Assembly: GCA_030630015.1 (NCBI GenBank)
Contig: DAOVNV010000039.1
Location: 1 to 13,265, forward strand
DNA: 13,265 nt
Direction: 5' to 3'
Origin: Desulfuromonadales bacterium
GTDB lineage: Bacteria; Desulfobacterota; Desulfuromonadia; Desulfuromonadales; BM103
Part shown: piece after piece, positions 1 through 6,872 of the stretch
How positions within the stretch are numbered: position 1 is the stretch's first letter
How the letters are laid out: each line of letters begins with the position of its first letter
Notes under the pieces: generated by a model
Seen by the model: only the letters and a program-made list of their open reading frames with translations
Told to the model about the DNA's origin: nothing
Database searches by the model: none
Position numbers and translations under genes: made by a program

Positions 1-66
1 GCCGAGTTCGCTGAGATGATGATTAAACTGCGCGAGTTTGCAAAGGTGGTTGGGAAGACTATCTGA
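1..66 (+). CDS. C-terminal tail of an unrecognised protein (partial)
   Basis: An open frame enters from the left edge and stops at TGA 64-66, giving only 21 residues (AEFAEMMIKLREFAKVVGKT plus a final I). The segment is amphipathic and probably helical. It is too short to assign to a family. It is called as coding because the frame is open to the window edge and the next plausible gene starts about 60 nt later on the same strand, as expected for a gene end. There could be other explanations, for example chance openness over 21 codons. Confidence 0.45.
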   Translation, partial: AEFAEMMIKLREFAKVVGKTI

Positions 67-74
67 AACCCGGT

Positions 75-102
75 ACGCGGGACGCGGAACGAGGAACGCG
101 GC
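75..102 (+). repeat. Four tandem 7-bp units (ACGCGGN-like)
   Basis: Four consecutive heptamers read ACGCGGG, ACGCGGA, ACGAGGA and ACGCGGC. They fill much of the gap between the upstream gene end and the small cysteine protein. This is a short microsatellite-like tract. Its copy number might vary between strains, but nothing in the sequence shows a function. Confidence 0.6.
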
Positions 103-124
103 AATCATAAAAACTGGAGAATCT

Positions 125-391
125 ATGTTTTTGATACCACTCAACCAGATCGAAAGTGTCGAACTGGTGATCCACGCCCTGCGGGTGGCGGGCGGGGCGG
201 CGGACTGCACCGCCTGCCCGGTCTACAAGGTCTGCACCAAACAGTGTCTGGCTGTGGCCGATGGCATCGAGCAGATGGTGCAGTCGAACAATTTGCCGCG
301 TTTTGACGGCAGCCACCCGAAACCTCCCGAAGACCTGCCTCCGGAACCTTCCAACCCGTCGCCTGGCGGACATTTGCGACGGATTAAATAG
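125..391 (+). CDS. Small conserved-looking four-cysteine protein (88 aa), function unknown
   Basis: I do not recognise a named family. The 88-residue product has a hydrophobic, probably helical N-terminal half, then a cysteine cluster Cys28-x2-Cys31-x5-Cys37-x3-Cys41, then a proline-rich tail from about residue 60. The cysteine spacing could bind Zn or an Fe-S cluster; that is inference. ATG 125 is chosen over an upstream in-frame start at 38 because GGAGA at 116-120 sits just before it and because the longer start would overlap the preceding gene end. There is no signal peptide or lipobox. It lies 50 nt upstream of the DUF1015 gene. A small hairpin (404-408 with 412-416) lies in between, too weak to call a terminator. 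Confidence 0.65.
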   Translation: MFLIPLNQIESVELVIHALRVAGGAADCTACPVYKVCTKQCLAVADGIEQMVQSNNLPRFDGSHPKPPEDLPPEPSNPSPGGHLRRIK

Positions 392-441
392 AATCTGGTA
401 AAAGCTGATTTTCAGCCCTGTTTGTGGAGATGAACAAGACT

Positions 442-1785
442 ATGGATCTGAATGCACTGGCCCTGCAAGTACCGAAAATACTGCTTCCCAAAAATGATGC
501 CGACCTGGCCCGTTGGGCTGTGATCGCCTGCGATCAGTACACCTCGGAGCCCGATTACTGGGAAGAGGTTGATCGTATGGTCGGTGATCGGCCGTCGACT
601 CTGCGGCTGGTTTTTCCCGAAGTTTTCCTGGAAGAGGGTGAGTCTGAGACGCAAGCCCGCATCAGTAGCATCAACCAGAGCATGGATGATTACCTGGCCG
701 ACGGCACGCTGCAGCAGCTCGAGCCCGGGTTCGTGCTGGTCGACCGTAAGACCGCCCATGCCCCTTCGCGCAAGGGTTTGGTGGTCGCGCTGGACCTGGA
801 GGAATATGATTACCGGCCGGGGGCGAGCACGCTGATCCGGGCCACGGAAGGGACCATCGTCGACCGGTTGCCACCGCGCATCCGGGTCCGGGAGCAGGCA
901 TCGATCGAACTGCCGCACATCATGGTGTTACTTGATGACCCAGAGTGTACGGTCATCGAGCCGCTGTTCGAGCAGGACCTGGCGCAGCTCTACGATTTCG
1001 AACTGATGCAGAATGGCGGGCACCTGCGCGGCTGGCATGTCGCCGATCCGGGCCAGATCGACCAGGTCGCCGAGCGGTTGGCCCAACTGGCTGAACCGGC
1101 CCGTTTCCGCGAGCGTTACCAGGTCGATGATGAAAAAGTCATGCTTTACGCCATGGGTGACGGCAATCATAGTTTCGCCACGGCCAAGGCAATCTGGGAG
1201 AATCTCAAGGCGGAGACGGACGATCCCGCAGCACTGATGGACCACCCGGCCCGTTATGCCCTGGTGGAACTGGTCAATCTGCATGACCCGGGGCTGGAGT
1301 TCGAGGCAATTCACCGGGTGATGTTCGACGTGGCCGCCGATGAGATGGCCGCCAGCGCAGAGCGGTTTTTCGCCGCGGCGGGAACCCCCTGCACTTGGGC
1401 CTGGCTGCCCGATGCTGCTGCCGTGGCCGCAGCGTGCGAAGCTGCCGGTTCTAAAATGCACGCCATCCCTCTGATTGCCGGTGATCGACGCGGTCTGCTG
1501 ACCGTTGATAACCCGACCTTTACACTGGTCGTGGCGACCCTGCAGTCCTTTCTGGATGAATATATGCGGAAGCATGCCGCCGCCCGTATTGATTACATCC
1601 ATGGCGATGACACTGTCACCCGGCTGGGCGGCGGGAGGAACGTTGTTGGCTTCTACCTGCCGGCTATTTCCAAGCACGACCTGTTCCGCACCATCGTCAG
1701 GGACGGGGCTCTGCCCCGCAAGACTTTCTCCATGGGGGAGGCCGATGAGAAGCGCTTCTACCTGGAGGCCCGCCGCATTACCTAG
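442..1785 (+). CDS. DUF1015 family protein (447 aa)
   Basis: The product matches the DUF1015 family as I know it: an N-terminal block with LLPK and WAVIACDQYTSEPDYW (about residues 14-40), a central MGDGNHSFATAK motif near residue 240 corresponding to the family's DGxHR-like signature, and a C-terminal block with HGDD and PRKTFSMGEADEKRFY. It is predicted cytosolic, with no signal peptide or membrane segment. The biochemical function of the family is not established. From memory, DUF1015 genes often adjoin serA/serC in anaerobes, and the DGxHR-like motif recalls ParB-like/SerK serine kinases; a serine-metabolism role is therefore a reasonable guess, not a demonstration. GTG 424 and ATG 430 are also in frame. 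ATG 442 is preferred because GGAG at 426-429 is upstream at usable spacing and the protein then starts where relatives do. Confidence 0.88.
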   Translation: MDLNALALQVPKILLPKNDADLARWAVIACDQYTSEPDYWEEVDRMVGDRPSTLRLVFPEVFLEEGESETQARISSINQSMDDYLADGTLQQLEPGFVLVDRKTAHAPSRKGLVVALDLEEYDYRPGASTLIRATEGTIVDRLPPRIRVREQASIELPHIMVLLDDPECTVIEPLFEQDLAQLYDFELMQNGGHLRGWHVADPGQIDQVAERLAQLAEPARFRERYQVDDEKVMLYAMGDGNHSFATAKAIWENLKAETDDPAALMDHPARYALVELVNLHDPGLEFEAIHRVMFDVAADEMAASAERFFAAAGTPCTWAWLPDAAAVAAACEAAGSKMHAIPLIAGDRRGLLTVDNPTFTLVVATLQSFLDEYMRKHAAARIDYIHGDDTVTRLGGGRNVVGFYLPAISKHDLFRTIVRDGALPRKTFSMGEADEKRFYLEARRIT

Positions 1786-1866
1786 GAGCCTGTCGGACTA
1801 TCCATGAGCCGGCTGCTTGTGTCCGGAGCCTATTATAGCGAAGGATGCGGATAGTCCGACAGGCTC
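1786..1866. repeat. REP-like extragenic palindrome, copy 1
   Basis: Two arms form a perfect 18-bp inverted repeat: GAGCCTGTCGGACTATCC at 1786-1803 and its exact reverse complement at 1849-1866, separated by 45 nt. Pairing extends outward a few more bases with one G-T wobble, into the DUF1015 stop codon. The left arm plus adjoining ATGAGCCG recurs at 7654-7675 behind another gene, so this is a dispersed element and not just a terminator. It resembles REP/MITE-type repeats that sit immediately after stop codons. No transposase is in the window. It could also act as a transcript 3'-end stabiliser. Confidence 0.75.
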
Positions 1867-1875
1867 TTAGAACAT

Positions 1876-1929
1876 TGACAACCCCGCTGAAAAGGTGTAA
1901 AAACGGCTTCTCAGCGGGGGGTTTTGTCA
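1876..1929 (+). terminator. Terminator-like hairpin after the DUF1015 gene
   Basis: CCCCGCTGA at 1882-1890 pairs perfectly with TCAGCGGGG at 1911-1919. TGACA at 1876-1880 pairs with TGTCA at 1925-1929 outside it. The inner loop is A-rich. TTTT follows the right arm at 1922-1925, and an A-run is on the inner left side. This is compatible with an intrinsic terminator for the DUF1015 transcript, although the T-run is short and partly inside the outer stem. Confidence 0.55.
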
Positions 1930-1960
1930 GGCATCGTATTTAATCCTTCCGCCGCATCAA

Positions 1961-2021
1961 AGCCGCCGATCGCCGCACCAAGGAGCATGTTGGGCCCCTA
2001 GCGAGCGGTACGGCTTTTTTT
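1961..2021 (+). terminator. Hairpin plus T-run before the short PGDH gene; possible attenuator
   Basis: The left arm is AGCCG, CCG and TCGC (1961-1973). It pairs with GCGA, CGG and CGGCT (2001-2015), with one A/G mismatch and a 2-nt TA bulge. Seven T residues follow (2015-2021). The 27-nt loop contains a smaller CCAA/TTGG stem (1978-1981 with 1990-1993) and an AAGGAG sequence. This is a better intrinsic terminator than the one at 1876, and it ends only about 60 nt before the PGDH start. I found no convincing promoter in those 60 nt. It may therefore be a conditional terminator in the leader of the serA-like/serC operon; the alternative is a second ordinary terminator with a promoter I cannot see. 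Confidence 0.55.
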
Positions 2022-2081
2022 ATTTAACCTTTTTTATATCTCACACGCGGTCAGCTGGTGGTCTTGCTCAAGGAGAGAAGC

Positions 2082-3251
2082 ATGTATAAAATCCGTACCT
2101 ACAACAAGATCTCGGTCAAGGGCCTGGAAAAATTCTCCCTCGACAAGTACGAAATCGCCAGTGAAATCGGCCACCCCAATGCCGTCATGCTACGCAGCCA
2201 CATCCTGACCCCAGAAGACATCGACACCAGCGTCAAGGCGATCGGTCGGGCCGGGGCGGGTGTGAACAATATCCCTGTCGACAACTGCACCGGGCGCGGC
2301 ATCGTGGTGTTCAACGCTCCCGGCGCCAATGCCAATGCCGTCAAGGAACTGGCTGTGGCAGCCATGCTCATGTCAACCCGCGACATCCTCGGCGGGGTCG
2401 ATTTTGTGAGGCGTGAGGGCCCCGGCAAGACTGCTGAAGAACTGCACAAGCTGGTCGAAGGGGGCAAGAAGACTTACGGTGGCACTGAACTGCGCGGCAA
2501 AACCCTGGGCGTGGTCGGTCTTGGCGCGATCGGTTCCCTGGTTGCGGAAACCGGGCTGATGCTCGGCATGAAGGTGCTCGGCTACGACCCGGCCCTGTCC
2601 GTTGCAGCGGCCTGGCGCCTGTCCCGCGACGTACAGTGCATGGAGAACATGCAGTCGCTGCTGTCCAAATCGGACATCGTCACCCTGCACCTACCGGTCC
2701 TCGAGGCGACCCGCAACCTGATCAATAAGGAGCTGGTTGACAGCTTCAAGGCGGGTGCGACCCTGATCAACCTTTCCCGGGAGAAGGTGGTTGACACCGA
2801 CGCCATTCTACTTGGTCTCGACAATGGCAAGATCGGCAAGTACATCACCGATTTCCCCATGGCCGAAATGATGGGCCGCGACGATGTCCTGCCGATCCCT
2901 CATCTTGGCGCCAGCACCGAAGAGGCCGAGGAAAACTGCGCGATCATGGTGGCAGATCAGCTGATCGACTTCCTCGAAAATGGCAACATCCGCAATTCGG
3001 TCAATTTCCCCAATATCTCGCTGGAGCGCAACGGCGGCCACCGGATCGCATTTTCGAACCGCAACGTTCCCAAGATGCTCAACCAGGTCCTTTCCGTTCT
3101 GGCGGACAGCGACATCAACGTAATCGATATGATCAACAAGAGCCGCGACGAAGTGGCCTACAATATCATCGACATCGAAACCGAACCGACGCCCGAATTG
3201 GTTGCCGCTCTCGAGCAGATCGACGGAGTCATCAAGGTTCGCACACTTTAG
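2082..3251 (+). CDS. serA: D-3-phosphoglycerate dehydrogenase, short type with ACT domain (389 aa)
   Basis: Predicted to oxidise 3-phosphoglycerate to 3-phosphohydroxypyruvate with NAD+, the first step of serine synthesis, in the cytosol. The 2-hydroxyacid dehydrogenase core shows GRAGAGVNNI in the substrate domain, the NAD-binding GLGAIG near residue 146, an active-site Arg in LSREKVVD and the catalytic His in IPHLGAST. Residues from about 319 onward form a C-terminal ACT domain, probably binding serine. Compared with the canonical ARGG and DVFEEEP motifs, this protein has SREK and TDFPMAEM; I recall this pattern from a short PGDH clade in anaerobes, so it is probably functional. ATG 2082 follows AAGGAG at optimal spacing; the in-frame GTG 2058 lacks one. 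serC begins 10 nt after the stop. A different, longer PGDH is encoded at 4997. Confidence 0.9.
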   Translation: MYKIRTYNKISVKGLEKFSLDKYEIASEIGHPNAVMLRSHILTPEDIDTSVKAIGRAGAGVNNIPVDNCTGRGIVVFNAPGANANAVKELAVAAMLMSTRDILGGVDFVRREGPGKTAEELHKLVEGGKKTYGGTELRGKTLGVVGLGAIGSLVAETGLMLGMKVLGYDPALSVAAAWRLSRDVQCMENMQSLLSKSDIVTLHLPVLEATRNLINKELVDSFKAGATLINLSREKVVDTDAILLGLDNGKIGKYITDFPMAEMMGRDDVLPIPHLGASTEEAEENCAIMVADQLIDFLENGNIRNSVNFPNISLERNGGHRIAFSNRNVPKMLNQVLSVLADSDINVIDMINKSRDEVAYNIIDIETEPTPELVAALEQIDGVIKVRTL

Positions 3252-3261
3252 GGAGGAACCC

Positions 3262-4353
3262 ATGTCCAAGCAGGTTTACAATTTTGGCGCCGGGCCGGCC
3301 ATGCTGCCCGTGCCGGTTATGGAGCAGATCCGCGATGAATTTCTTGATTTCCAGGGGCTGGGCGTCTCCATTGTCGAGGTCAGCCACCGGGCCAAGCAGT
3401 TCGAGCAGGTGCTGCTCGCTGCCCAGGAGCGTTTTCGTCAGCTGACCGGCCTGCCGGACAACTATAAGATCCTCTTTGTGCATGGCGGTGCGCGCATGCA
3501 GTTCGCAGCTCTGCCGCTGAACCTGGCCAGCCTTTCCCCGACGAAAAAATGTCTCTACGTCGAGACCGGTAATTTCGCCAAGCTGGCCAACAAGGACGCC
3601 AAGGCGTTCGGCGACATCCAGGTGATTGCCAGCGGGGCCGATACCAATTACGATCGCATCCCGACCATCGATCCCGGTATGATCGACCAGGATGCGGCCT
3701 ACCTGCATATCACCACCAACAACACCATCTACGGCTCCCGCTACAATAGTTTCCCGGATGCCGGTAAGGTGCCGCTGATCGCCGACCAGACTTCCGAGAT
3801 CCTCTCGCGGGTGATTGACTACAGCAAATTCGGCTGCGTCTACGCCGGCCTGCAGAAGAACCTCGGGCCTGCCGGCACCGCGCTGGTCGTGATCCGTGAG
3901 GATCTGCTCGGTCATGCGGTCGCTGAGACCCCGACCCTGCTCAACTACGAAGTTTGTGCCAAGGACAACTCCCTGACCAATACCGCCAATACTTTCGCCA
4001 TCTACGTGACCGGCTTGGTGCTGGAGTGGCTGCAGCAGCAGGGTGGGGTGGCGGCTATCGAGAAGCTTAACGAGCAGAAGGCCAAGGTCCTCTATGATCT
4101 GATCGACGGCACCGATTACTTCCGCGGCGTCATCCTGCCCGAGTTCCGCGGCATCATGAACGTCAGCTTCAATCTGCCCAGCGCAGAGCTCGAAGCCAAG
4201 TTCCTCAAAGAGGCCGGCGAGGTTGGCCTGTATGCTCTCAAGGGGCACCGCAGTGTCGGTGGCATCCGTGCTTCGATTTACAACGCGATGCCTCTGGCCG
4301 GTGTCGAGGCGCTGGCAGCCTTCATGCGCGAATTCGAGCAGAACAACGGCTAA
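3262..4353 (+). CDS. serC: Phosphoserine aminotransferase SerC (363 aa)
   Basis: A PLP-dependent class V aminotransferase that converts 3-phosphohydroxypyruvate and glutamate to O-phosphoserine and 2-oxoglutarate; the family also serves pyridoxine synthesis in some bacteria. The N-terminus YNFGAGPAMLP is diagnostic. HGGARMQFAALPLNL forms the phosphate/cofactor region, and the PLP-binding lysine is Lys199 in YAGLQKNLGPAG. The C-terminus has GHRSVGGIRASIYNAMP. The length is practically that of E. coli SerC (362 aa). ATG 3262 follows GGGAGGA a few bases upstream. The 10-nt gap from the short PGDH gene implies cotranscription, so the two proteins would catalyse consecutive steps. A 12-bp stem-loop follows. 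Confidence 0.96.
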   Translation: MSKQVYNFGAGPAMLPVPVMEQIRDEFLDFQGLGVSIVEVSHRAKQFEQVLLAAQERFRQLTGLPDNYKILFVHGGARMQFAALPLNLASLSPTKKCLYVETGNFAKLANKDAKAFGDIQVIASGADTNYDRIPTIDPGMIDQDAAYLHITTNNTIYGSRYNSFPDAGKVPLIADQTSEILSRVIDYSKFGCVYAGLQKNLGPAGTALVVIREDLLGHAVAETPTLLNYEVCAKDNSLTNTANTFAIYVTGLVLEWLQQQGGVAAIEKLNEQKAKVLYDLIDGTDYFRGVILPEFRGIMNVSFNLPSAELEAKFLKEAGEVGLYALKGHRSVGGIRASIYNAMPLAGVEALAAFMREFEQNNG

Positions 4354-4377
4354 TCGGTTGTATCAATGATGGTTCCT

Positions 4378-4409
4378 GGGGGCACTTCCATCGGGAGGTG
4401 TCCCCTTTG
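4378..4409 (+). terminator. Stem-loop after serC, likely intrinsic terminator
   Basis: GGGGGCACTTCC at 4378-4389 pairs with GGAGGTGTCCCC at 4394-4405 over 12 bp, including two G-T wobbles, around an ATCG tetraloop. TTTGCTTT follows, so the T-run is interrupted. The position 24 nt after the serC stop and upstream of the next gene's start suits termination of the short-PGDH/serC transcript, perhaps partial, with some read-through to the thioesterase gene. Confidence 0.6.
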
Positions 4410-4443
4410 CTTTAAACGGCTTCAGGTTGTTGGAGAAAAATAC

Positions 4444-4929
4444 ATGGATCAGACGGGTTTGACGCCATTGCAACTGGAGGGCGAGCCGGACTGGGAAGCC
4501 TTTGACGCTCCGGCCCTGGTCGGTAGTTCGCTGCGTTTTGTGTCGGGAGATCGAACCGGACAGCGGTTTAAAGCGCGCTATTTTCGCGACCGGGAGCAGA
4601 ACCTGGTAGCGCGCTTCTGGTTTGGCCCCGAAGCGGAAGGCCCGCCCGGCCATGCCCATGGCGGCAGTGCCGCGGCCGTGCTCGACGAGGTGCTTGGCCT
4701 GGCGGCCTGGGCGGCTGGTCATGCGATCGTGGTCGGCAACCTGAATGTCAGCTTCCGCAACATGCTGCCGCTGCAGACCGTGGTCCAGGTTGAGAGCCGG
4801 GTGGTGTCTGTCAGCGGCCGGAAGGTAATGGTGGAGGGAAGCATCTGCGGCCCGGATGATATCGTCTATGCCACGGCGGAATGTCTGTGCATTAAACTCA
4901 GACCGGAATCGATTCCTACCGAAAGTTGA
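4444..4929 (+). CDS. PaaI-like hotdog-fold thioesterase (161 aa)
   Basis: Predicted acyl-CoA thioesterase of the hotdog superfamily, cytosolic. The diagnostic segment is HAHGGSAAAVLDEVLG (about residues 69-84), matching the HGG...D signature in which the Asp is the usual catalytic residue. The following strands, NLNVSFRNMLPL and VVQVESRVVSVSGRKV, fit the hotdog sheet. The substrate cannot be told from sequence. ATG 4444 is preferred to ATG 4366 because GGAG lies about nine bases upstream of it and because the longer frame would run through the stem-loop at 4378-4405. The gene sits between serC and the long serA, 67 nt before the latter. No metabolic link with serine is evident, so the placement may be incidental. 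Confidence 0.82.
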   Translation: MDQTGLTPLQLEGEPDWEAFDAPALVGSSLRFVSGDRTGQRFKARYFRDREQNLVARFWFGPEAEGPPGHAHGGSAAAVLDEVLGLAAWAAGHAIVVGNLNVSFRNMLPLQTVVQVESRVVSVSGRKVMVEGSICGPDDIVYATAECLCIKLRPESIPTES

Positions 4930-4996
4930 GATCGAACCAGACACGTTCCGCCATAGAGAAACGCGTTAAAAACAAGATCAAAAGGATCGAACAACC

Positions 4997-6586
4997 ATGA
5001 AAGTCATAGTCACCGACGAAATTTCCGTAAAGGGTCTGGAACTGCTGCAGAAGGATCCGCGCATTCAGATGGATGTCCGCCTCGGTCTCAGCAAGGATGA
5101 ACTGTACAAGGCCATTGGCGAATATGATGCCATCATCACCCGCTCCGGGACCCAGGTCGATGCAGACCTGCTGGCTCACGCGACCAACTTGAAAATGATT
5201 GCCAGGGCCGGGGTCGGCATCGACAACGTCGATGTAGCGGTAGCCAGCGAACGCGGCATCATCGTTGTGAACGCCCCGTTTGGCAACACCAATTCGGCGG
5301 CGGAACACACCATGGCCATTTTGCTTGCCATGTGCCGCAACGTTCCAGAAGCCAACGCCAGCCTCAAGGCCGGCAAGTGGCAGCGCGCGCCCTTTACCGG
5401 GCACGAGCTCAAGCACAAAACCCTGGGGGTGATCGGGCTAGGCAAAGTCGGCGGTCGGGTGGCACTGCGCGCCCGTTCCTTCGAAATGGATGTGGTCGTC
5501 TACGATCCCTACATCAGCGAGAAGCGTGCTGCTGATTTTGGAACCCGGCTGGTCAGCCTCGAGGAACTGGTCAGTATCTCGGACGTAATTACCGTGCATA
5601 CGCCACTGAATGACGAAACCCGGGATCTCTTGACCGAAGAGCACTTCGCGCAGATGAAGAGCGGAGTTCTGGTCGTCAATTGTGCGCGCGGTGGCATCAT
5701 TAATGAAGAGGCGATGCTGAACGCATTGAACAGCGGCCGGGTTGCCAATTCTGCTTTCGATGTCTGGAGCGAGGAGCCTCCCGAAGGTGAAATCATCAAG
5801 CAATTGATTTCACATCCACACATGATTGTGACTCCCCATCTTGGTGCCAACACCTTCGAGGCCCAGACCAATGTTGCGGTGGATGTCAGCAAAGAGATTC
5901 TCAATATGCTGGAAGGCCGGCCGGTGGGGAACGCGGTCAACATTCCGCGTTTCGACCCGGATCTCATGGCGCAGATGCGGCCCTTCATGGACCTGGCGGT
6001 AGTGCTTGGCGACTTCATCTCGCAGCTGGCTCCGGAAAATCCTGGCAAGGTTTCCTTTCAGTACAATGGCAAACTCGCCGCACACGACTGCATGCCGATT
6101 ACGGTGGCCGGTCTGGCTGCTCTGCTCAACCGCTGCACCGACCAGGAAGTCAACATGGTGAATGCCAACCTCGTGGCAGAGAGGCACGGTTTGATCGTCG
6201 AGCAGGGGCGGTCGACGGAATCGGAATTTTTCTCCAACCTGATCACCTTGACCCTGACCACACCCAGCGGTCAGAGAACGATTGCCGGCACCCTGTTCGA
6301 GGGGATGCCGAAGGTGGTTCAGATGCGAGATTTCGCCACCGACTTCACGCCGGAGGAGCATATGCTGGTCATGACCTACCCGGACCAGCCCGGTCTGATC
6401 GGCAAAATCGGCACCATCCTCGGCGAGGCCGGTATCAATATCGGTTCGATGAATCTCGGCCGGCGCGCCAAGGGTGGGGAGGCGATGCTGGTTCTGTCGA
6501 TCGATACTCCCGTCTCCGAAGGGACGCTTGAAAAGTTGGTTGCTGCTGTGGAGGCTCGCTTTGTCAAGGCGGTGCATCTCGATTAA
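4997..6586 (+). CDS. serA: D-3-phosphoglycerate dehydrogenase, long type (529 aa)
   Basis: Full-length type I PGDH catalysing NAD-dependent oxidation of 3-phosphoglycerate. In order: substrate domain with TRSGTQVD and RAGVGIDNVD; NAD-binding GLGKVGG at about 147-153; active-site Arg in NCARGGIINEEA (about 230); catalytic Glu in FDVWSEEPPEGE (about 259); catalytic His in TPHLGANT (about 280); an intervening allosteric-substrate-binding-like domain (about 320-450); and a C-terminal ACT domain (about 452-529) with DQPGLIGKIGTILGEAGINI, likely the serine-feedback site. The length is the usual ~525-530 aa. AAAGGA at 4981-4986 precedes ATG 4997. This is the second PGDH in the window and the one with textbook motifs. 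In many relatives this form is the main SerA; which enzyme carries the flux here is unknown. Confidence 0.96.
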   Translation: MKVIVTDEISVKGLELLQKDPRIQMDVRLGLSKDELYKAIGEYDAIITRSGTQVDADLLAHATNLKMIARAGVGIDNVDVAVASERGIIVVNAPFGNTNSAAEHTMAILLAMCRNVPEANASLKAGKWQRAPFTGHELKHKTLGVIGLGKVGGRVALRARSFEMDVVVYDPYISEKRAADFGTRLVSLEELVSISDVITVHTPLNDETRDLLTEEHFAQMKSGVLVVNCARGGIINEEAMLNALNSGRVANSAFDVWSEEPPEGEIIKQLISHPHMIVTPHLGANTFEAQTNVAVDVSKEILNMLEGRPVGNAVNIPRFDPDLMAQMRPFMDLAVVLGDFISQLAPENPGKVSFQYNGKLAAHDCMPITVAGLAALLNRCTDQEVNMVNANLVAERHGLIVEQGRSTESEFFSNLITLTLTTPSGQRTIAGTLFEGMPKVVQMRDFATDFTPEEHMLVMTYPDQPGLIGKIGTILGEAGINIGSMNLGRRAKGGEAMLVLSIDTPVSEGTLEKLVAAVEARFVKAVHLD

Positions 6587-6676
6587 TAGTGTTTTTCGGA
6601 AGGATAGGTTGTTCTCAGAGATTGCTTTAAACTGGCAGGTTTCGTCGGCTTTACTTTTTTATAAAATCTCTAACAC

Positions 6677-6723
6677 CGGCGGGTCCCGCCTTCGCCAAAG
6701 GCTATGGCGTGGCAAGCCCGCCG
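6677..6723. repeat. Nested GC-rich palindrome after the long serA
   Basis: The outer arms CGGCGGG (6677-6683) and CCCGCCG (6717-6723) are perfect complements. Inside is a second hairpin, CGCC-TTC-GCC-AAA-GGC-TAT-GGCG (6687-6709), itself a symmetrical stem with one internal loop. The surrounding DNA is AT-rich, so the block stands out in composition. TTTT follows at 6725-6728, so it may terminate the serA transcript. The layered symmetry and distinct composition also suit a dispersed REP-like element; from memory, similar 'CGCC..CGCCAAAGGC..GGCG' palindromes recur in environmental genomes. Only one copy is in this window. Confidence 0.6.
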
Positions 6724-6848
6724 ATTTTGCATTAATATAATCAACAAATTACATTTTGAGACCGTTCTTTTCACCCTATTAATAGCGCCATTGTCTTCCA
6801 GCAGTATTTCTGTCAAAATTTAATAAACACCCGCTTTTTTTCTGCTAA

Positions 6849-6865
6849 CTCCATAATTAATGGAG
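6849..6865 (+). promoter_or_regulatory. Hairpin covering the Shine-Dalgarno of the NRDE gene
   Basis: CTCCAT (6849-6854) and ATGGAG (6860-6865) are perfect complements around an AATTA loop. The right arm contains GGAG (6862-6865), the only Shine-Dalgarno candidate for ATG 6873. If the hairpin forms, ribosome access would be reduced. The stem is only 6 bp, so it could be chance or a weak thermosensor-like element. Confidence 0.4.
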
Positions 6866-6872
6866 CTGAACG

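Noticed and set aside
3232..4248. A 338-codon minus-strand open frame opposite serC
   Set aside because: It is a shadow of serC, whose PLP site and full-length match are clear on the plus strand.
4930..4996. Direct repeat GATCGAAC twice in the gap before the long serA
   Set aside because: An 8-base repeat about 55 nt apart is expected often by chance, and no dyad or spacing pattern supports an operator.
5810..6577. A 255-codon minus-strand open frame opposite the long serA
   Set aside because: The plus strand encodes the allosteric and ACT domains of SerA here; the antisense product has no family features.
6474..6740. Plus-strand open frame running from serA into the gap, across the GC-rich palindrome
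   Set aside because: It starts inside serA in another frame, has no Shine-Dalgarno, and its tail is just translated palindrome.
6736..6741. Perfect TATAAT in the gap after the long serA
   Set aside because: No -35-like hexamer lies 16-18 bp upstream (that stretch is the GC-rich palindrome), and the region is AT-rich enough for a chance match.
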